A stretch of 64,000 bases of DNA from Conus ventricosus (Eukaryota; Mollusca; Gastropoda; Neogastropoda; Conidae): positions 22,952,362 to 23,016,361 of the forward strand of contig CM031622.1 of NCBI GenBank assembly GCA_018398815.1. The letters are read 5' to 3'. Numbering within the stretch: position 1 is the first letter of the stretch; every line of letters starts with the position of its first letter. Below, piece by piece: positions 57,691 to 64,000 of the stretch. The position numbers and the translations under genes are program-made. Below the pieces are notes generated by a model that did not search any database, was not told the origin of the DNA, and saw only the letters and a list, made by a program, of their open reading frames with translations.

Positions 57691-60482
57691 TTTGGGGAAA
57701 AACCCCCCACTGGGAAGAAAACCCCTCCCTTGGGCCGGGAAATTTAAAACATTCAAGGGGGATAAAACTCTCAAAATTTTTCCCCCTTTTAAAAACAGTG
57801 AATTCGGCCCTCTCATACCCTACTTACACCAGAAAACCGCACGCGATGTGTCTTGCAACAAAAATTAGAAAAAAAAATCAATACATACCCCACTACCCAA
57901 GCAAATTTCAAATAGATTTGGAATCTCCCCAGCTCTAAGTCTTTGGGGCCCCTAAAACCTTATTTTTTCTACGGAATTTCCCCCTTTTTTCTTTCAAAAC
58001 ACGTGGCCCGAAAACTACCCAAGTCACGCATACCGCATTAAAAAGGCACGCCACTCACTCCCTGCCCTTCTTCGACCGCCCATTTTTTTTGGCCAACTTT
58101 TTGGTAAGCCCAGTCTGACCCCCCTTTTGTACACTCACCTTGCCTCCCCCGCGGCATGTGTTGCTTTGTCCCACGGGAAAAGTGATTCGCCAAGGATCCC
58201 GGGGCCCATTTGTACTCTTGCGTCACAGCCTTTTGTGTGGCCTTTTCCCGAGAGGGCCCCCGGGGGGCTGACTTTCCATGATTGTCGGACATCCCCGGCC
58301 TTTTCTGCGTTTCGTAGGTACAACGATTGCTTCTTCTTTTTTCCCCCCGAGCGCAAAAGAGAAAATTTTTCGGTACAAAAAAGCTTTCTCAAAATTAAAA
58401 CCGTTTTGTCCCATTTTTAAACCCTTTTTTTCTTTCCCCAATGGGGAGAAAAAACCAAAACCATTTTTTTGACGAGTAGTCGCCTTTTGTTCTGTTGTAA
58501 GTGAGTGGGGTTAGTCTCCCCGGGGGACCGCCCCCAGTGCTTTTGGGGTTTTTTGACTGCCGGGGGCCTTTTTCCCTCCGGGGTTTTCCCTTTTCTCCGA
58601 TTCGAAAAAGAAGTCCGGTCGGGGGTTTCGGTCCCCACGTGTCCTGGAATGTTCCAATTTCCAAATCATCGGCGGCTTGGGAAAAAACCCAAAACCCTGA
58701 ATTTCCCAAATTAAAATGGGGTTTTTTAGCAATAAAACCTGGGCCTTTTGGGAATTCTGTTTCTGTTCCTTTATTTTTTACCCTCTGTGTTTTCCCTGTG
58801 AATTGGTCCCTTTCAACCGGGGCCCCCTTTCCCAAAAACACCAGTGCCCCCAGAGTTCTAATGACAAACCACTTTTCCCCCACTGCCTTTGGGGCACACC
58901 CATTTTTATCCCCTAAATTTCTGTGTACCCAGCAAAAATCCGAAAAAAATAAACTGTAACTTCTTCTTCTTTTTTCCCTGCCTCTCTCTTGGCCCTAATC
59001 CTCATTGCGCGGCTTTCTGGGGTCTAAATCGGCGGGTTTTCTACCCAAAGTGTCCGGGTTTACCCAACAGAAAAACAGGTAGCTCTTTCCCTGCCACGTG
59101 GCTTTTTGGGGTTTTAAATTGGTTTGTTTCACGTGACGCGGGGCCTAGGGGTGTTTTATTATGACTCATTCGTGATTCATGTGTGGCCTGTATCCTTGAA
59201 TATGCTTCCGGGTTTTCTTTTGTTCGGGGAAAAATAAACCGCCTCGTTTTCCCGGTAAGTCTTGCTTTTCTAAAGCACTTTAGCTGTTGTGGTTGCTCCT
59301 TTTTCCCCTTATTGTGGTTTGTGAGGCCCGTCCCAAACCTAAAGTTTTCTTTTCCCTTCCCCACCAGTGTTTTGGGAGGCCTTAAAAATCACTTTTCTAT
59401 CCACTAAGTTCTACCCATTTGTTAAAATAGGGCCCCAGTCAAACTCCGAATGTGTGTTTTTTACCCTGTTCGATTCTCCCCCTCGCGAAATTGCGCCTAA
59501 AACCTTCTTAGTCAAATCATACGCCTTTAGTATGCTTGTTTCCCTTGTCAAAATCTCTCTGGGTCACCCTTTTGGGTTTGGGTGGGGGAAATGGGTGTAA
59601 CGCAAGACCTGTTTAAAAGGGGAGGAAAAGGGTTTTTTGCCCAGTTATCTTGGGGCCCGCCCCCGTTTCTCGGCAACCCATTCAAACCGACTGATATAGG
59701 CAACGATCGAATCAAATTTTTTCTTGGGAAAAGTGGGGGTTTAAGTCTCGGTGCGCAACTTAGTTGCGGCCTAATACTCGAAATGGTGTCGATTTCACTA
59801 CGGGGTTTTCAGGGTTTTATTCTTTCCAAATCAATTTTTTTTTTGGCTAAAAACTTGATTCCGCTTCTGCTCTCGCTTGGCCGCTGCCCTCTCTGCCCCT
59901 AAAAAGTTCCTTTTTTTAAAAATTCCTTTTTTCAACCCTTTCATTTCCCCCTCAGTCTTTTGCTGAGATTCAATAAACATGCGGGTTCTTTTCCGTATCC
60001 GTTTCTCTCCCAAACTCAAACAGTTTCTCAAGGGGGGTAAAACTTTCCCCAGCCATCTTCTTTTTTGATATTTTTAGCAAACATAAAACATTTACGTTAA
60101 AAACCCGGAAAAAGTCCCCCAAACAGTTTTTTAAACGTTACGAGTACACTAACCAGTGGGTAGTGGTTTCCCCCCCCAAAAAACAAAGGAGCCTTAAAAT
60201 TTTAAACCCCAGTTCTTGTTTAGAGTTTTGGGCTAGAAAAAACCCCGTTCTTCGTTTTATGAAGACCTTTGATTAAAAACAACCCCCCTACACACCCAAA
60301 TCAATACTCGACTCAAAGGAAAAAAAAAAAGGAAAAAAATTAAAAAGAGTAATTATAAATTTCCTTTAGTGGGGGCGCTTCGCCCCGAAATTCTTAAATA
60401 CCACTTTGGGTTTTTGCCTGAGACTAATTTGGGCCTGCAATCCCGGCAGGTTTGCCACTTTGTCCAGGCGGGGGAAATCGGT

Positions 60483-61880
60483 GGTTTGGTATTGTTTTAA
60501 ATGCACTAAGTTGAAAGTATTATTAGTCAGGGTTAACCACTAAAGGGGATCTCTGCAATCAACACCATATTTCACACTTATGCACCCCACCAAATTTTAC
60601 CCTCTCTGGGGAAAGGGATGTCACCCTTCGTTTTTTCTCCTAACCGACTGAGAACAGAAAAACAATTTCTTTGCTACTTATAATTAATCATGAACGGTTA
60701 AATCACCCCAAATGAAATTTTTAAAAAAATAAAAAATCAAAAACTTCCTTTAAACCCCGGGTTTTAATAAAATTTACTTCTTACCTTGGCAGGTTTTCAC
60801 ACCCCAAACCCGCTTTTTCACCACACCCCAGTTCGTGAAAAAAGTTTCTTTAAGTCTTTTTCACGTCTTTTCCAGCCTGCTTTATGGTGATGCCTTTGGT
60901 TTGGGGCTGGGTCCGGTCAGGAAAGGGTCTTTGTGGTTTGTTTGGGGGTCTCGACCCTTTGAACTTTCTTCTTCGTTCTTTCACCCCTCTGGGTTCAATT
61001 TTAGTTTGTCGTCTTCACCCACCCCTTTTGGGTTCGAAATTAGTTTCCTTCTCTTCCAACTTTTTCTTTTCTCTAAGCCTTGCGTCCTTTATTCCCGAAC
61101 CCCGTTTCTCCGACCCCTTTTTCTGTCTGCTCATCCCCTTTCCCCTCTCTCTCTCCCCTGCCTTCTCTCTCCCCCCTTCCTGGTGTTGTTCTCCCTCCCC
61201 CTTGTTTCCCCCGTTTATATAGGGAGGGGGAAAAAAAAGGATTCCCCCTTGGGCCATGCCCTTTTTCCGCTGCTTCTCAAACCCTGTTTAAAATACCCCG
61301 AATTCTCCCAAATTTGCTACATTCTTCCCCCACCTCAGCATTTACACAACCCCCCTACCCAAATTTTTTTTAGCAAACAACCATTTTGCACCCGGGTGGG
61401 GCATCGAAATTTCCCCCCGACTTCGGGGGGTTAAATTAACCATTTAATTTCTTAAAGAGGGGGAACTAAACCTCCACCGCTTCAGCCAGCCTGACATAGA
61501 ACCAAAAACAGGGCCCACGGCAATACCAAACCGAAGGGTCCCAAAACTCCTGGTCTTCCCCTTTTTATGTTTACACAAAAAAACCTCCGCTGTTGAGCTT
61601 TTTTGCGCTCACTTGGGCCCCCAGGTGGAGGGGTTACTTCCCTCCCCCCCTTTTGCCACCCGGGGAGGTCCGAACCCCCTCTCCTAGGTGTCATCTGTCA
61701 TTGGCCATTTCGGCCTCCTTCACACAGTTTGGGCCCTGGGGGGTTGGGTAAGGGACCCTTTGGTTTTAAATTTGGGTATTACCTATAATTTTGGGCTATT
61801 CCTATTTTTTTATATACGTCCCAAAGTCCTTTGCCTCCAAGAGTCTAACGGCCCTTTTTTTGAGAGGTTTTCTCGTCCCT
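60483..61880 (+). repeat. Large direct repeat, copy B
   Basis: Partner of 56285-57690. Similarity begins at 'ggtttggtattgttttaaa' and fades after 'gaggttttctcgtccctt'. Sequence beyond either end does not match between copies. Possible readings are dispersed copies of one repeat, an LTR pair, or two noisy versions of one locus. Confidence 0.85.
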
Positions 61881-62236
61881 TTACCCCGCCCCCACCCCCC
61901 CCCTCTCCCTAAGAAGGGAAAATGCCAGTTTTCCCTTTTCCCCTTTTTTTTTTCCCCCGCAGCGAAAAAAATGGATCATTTTTTTTTCCCCAATGCCGGG
62001 GCATTCCGTCATGGTCCCATTTCAGTTTTTTTTTTTTTTGGGTTTTTTAAAAAGTTTGCTTTGTTTATGTTTTTTCATTTTGTTTGTTTCTTTTTTTTGT
62101 CTTTTTTTTTTCTTTTTCTTTTTGTGGGAAACCCTTTTTGCCCCATTGTTCTTTAAGGGAAAATTTTGTTTTACTTTCTTTTTTTAAAACCCCCGGGTTT
62201 TTTGAAGATCTTGAACAAAATTTTTAAAATTTCTTT

Positions 62237-62666
<430 letters not shown>

Positions 62667-63480
62667 ACCCCTTTTTGGAATCCCCCCCCAAATCATTTCC
62701 ACTTTCCTCTTTAACCCATGTCTTTTAGGAAAAAGGGTTTTTTTTTTTTTTTAACAAATTGTTATCCCCGTTGGGAATCCCTGGATTCTTTTTTTCTTCT
62801 TCTTTCTCCTCTCTCTCTCTCTCTCTCTCTCCTCTCTCTCTCCCCCTTCTCTTTTTCTCTTTGCCCCTTTTTAGTGCCATTCCGGGGGATTTTTTTAAAC
62901 CAAACGCTGTCCCTTTCCCACCCCCCCCCCCCCGACCCCCTTTCCACGCTAAACCCCGGGCCCGGCCCCTGCTGCCCTGGCACCGGCAATCACCGGGGCA
63001 GTCAAAGTCCCAAATGTCAAGAGGCAACCACGGGAAGACATGCATGCTGCCACGTCACTTTTAGTGGGGGCTCAGTTGGGGCCTGTTTTTTTTATCCCGC
63101 AAAATTGTGCAGGAAAACCACCCAAAGCCCCCTACTGACGAAATTTATTGGGTAAGTCCCCGGGGCCCGGGGGGTGGGGCTCTCCCCCCGGAGGGCGCCA
63201 CCCCTGGGCCCTTTCCCAAAGACAGCTCCCCTGGGAAATTTTCCGATACCGATGGCCCCGGGATTCTTTCATTTTGGGAAAACCCTTTTTTTTGCCATTG
63301 GGGAAAATTTAAGGGGTGGTATTTCCCTGTTTTTTTTTTTTTTGTCACTCTTTTTGTCTCTGCTTTTTTTCCCCCCCCTGTCCTGATTTACGGTTCACTT
63401 TCTTGTGTGTGCCTTTGTGGTTCCTTCACCTGTCTTATTTCTGGAGATTTTTTTCTTGACACTTTATAACGCCATCCAGC

Positions 63481-64000
63481 TTTTCCTTCTTTGTGTGTGC
63501 GTGTGTTTGTGATTGAAACGTGAACATTGTTTAGAGAGCACAGTACCTTCCATTTTTGGTGTGGGTTCGCGCTCGCGCGCGCGTGCGTGTATGTGCGCGC
63601 AGGCGCATTTCTCCGTTTCCGAATAATTTCACTGAAACGTTTAGTTTTCAAAACTGGGTGCTGCGCTAGCGAAATTGCTCTCGCCCTTAGCAGTTCTTTG
63701 TCTTTTCTGCCGAAAGGATGTCGCTCGTTTAACTATCATGTCACAAAGTTATGGAGAGAGAAAAAAAAGTTAACGCATCATTTGTAGGGTGGAGGGTATG
63801 AAGGACAGCCCAGTTACGGCCCTGGGAGGTCAGCTGGACAACAAACTGGGGGGGGGGGGGGGGGGGGGGGGGGGGGAAGGAGTTATAGTTATCCGGTTTT
63901 CTTGTTTGGTTTTGTTTATCTTTAAACAGACGACCCACGTCTGTTCTAGATCTTCTACATCCTTTACCCGCGGTTTACGATCTATGATGTGCCAGTTTTT
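63481..64000. other. Normal-texture sequence, nothing recognised
   Basis: It includes an alternating GC/GT stretch ('gctcgcgcgcgcgtgcgtg') near 63570-63600 and a G(29) tract at 63848-63876. No gene seen to the window end. Confidence 0.5.

Overview
This is animal nuclear DNA, most likely from a gastropod mollusc. The signs are small exons in long GT/AG introns, many (GT)n, (GA)n and (CT)n tracts, a tRNA-headed SINE ending in 'ggcgctatataag' plus (att)n, and LINEs of clades common in snails. The organism is an inference. I see no bacterial operons, CRISPR arrays or rRNA. No complete protein-coding gene is visible. The window is mainly introns and intergenic DNA filled with nested repeats.

Host genes. 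(1) The 3' end of a WASHC2 (FAM21)-like gene, subunit of the endosomal WASH complex, runs on the + strand as three exons (12589-12668, 23015-23201, 31833-31968). Splice phases agree, and the last exon carries a FAM21-type C-terminus reached only after an apparent 1-nt deletion. (2) Inside its first visible intron is a THAP-domain plus coiled-coil gene (about 13.26-15.0 kb, + strand) with a GC-rich, YY1-like 5' region. (3) A possible first exon of a membrane or secreted protein lies at 47311, with a tentative next exon near 54.75 kb.

Mobile elements. A decayed full-length I-clade LINE (1987-7806) sits inside a 42-bp minisatellite with an 11-bp target-site duplication (TSD). Two very short 3'-end copies of the same family lie at 34126-34180 and 51179-51261, each with a perfect TSD. 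A mariner on the minus strand (25163-29251) has had part of its transposase reading frame amplified into an array of about 31 copies, and a 1.24-kb hAT-like element then landed in one unit of that array. Others are a hAT-like candidate (23266-24470), a Penelope-like element with a GIY-YIG motif (35.83-36.69 kb, -), a second LINE with RNase H (43.9-44.97 kb, -), two RTE-type 3' ends (11.96 and 46.06 kb, +), a third LINE RT inside noisy sequence (20.88-21.85 kb, +) and two SINEs (49.83 and 51.85 kb).

Sequence quality. About 15.99-22.84 kb and 55.77-63.48 kb look like uncorrected long-read sequence: inflated homopolymer runs, scrambled codons, a 426-nt poly-C run, and a roughly 1.4-kb segment present twice 4.2 kb apart. 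Gene absence in these two stretches is not informative.
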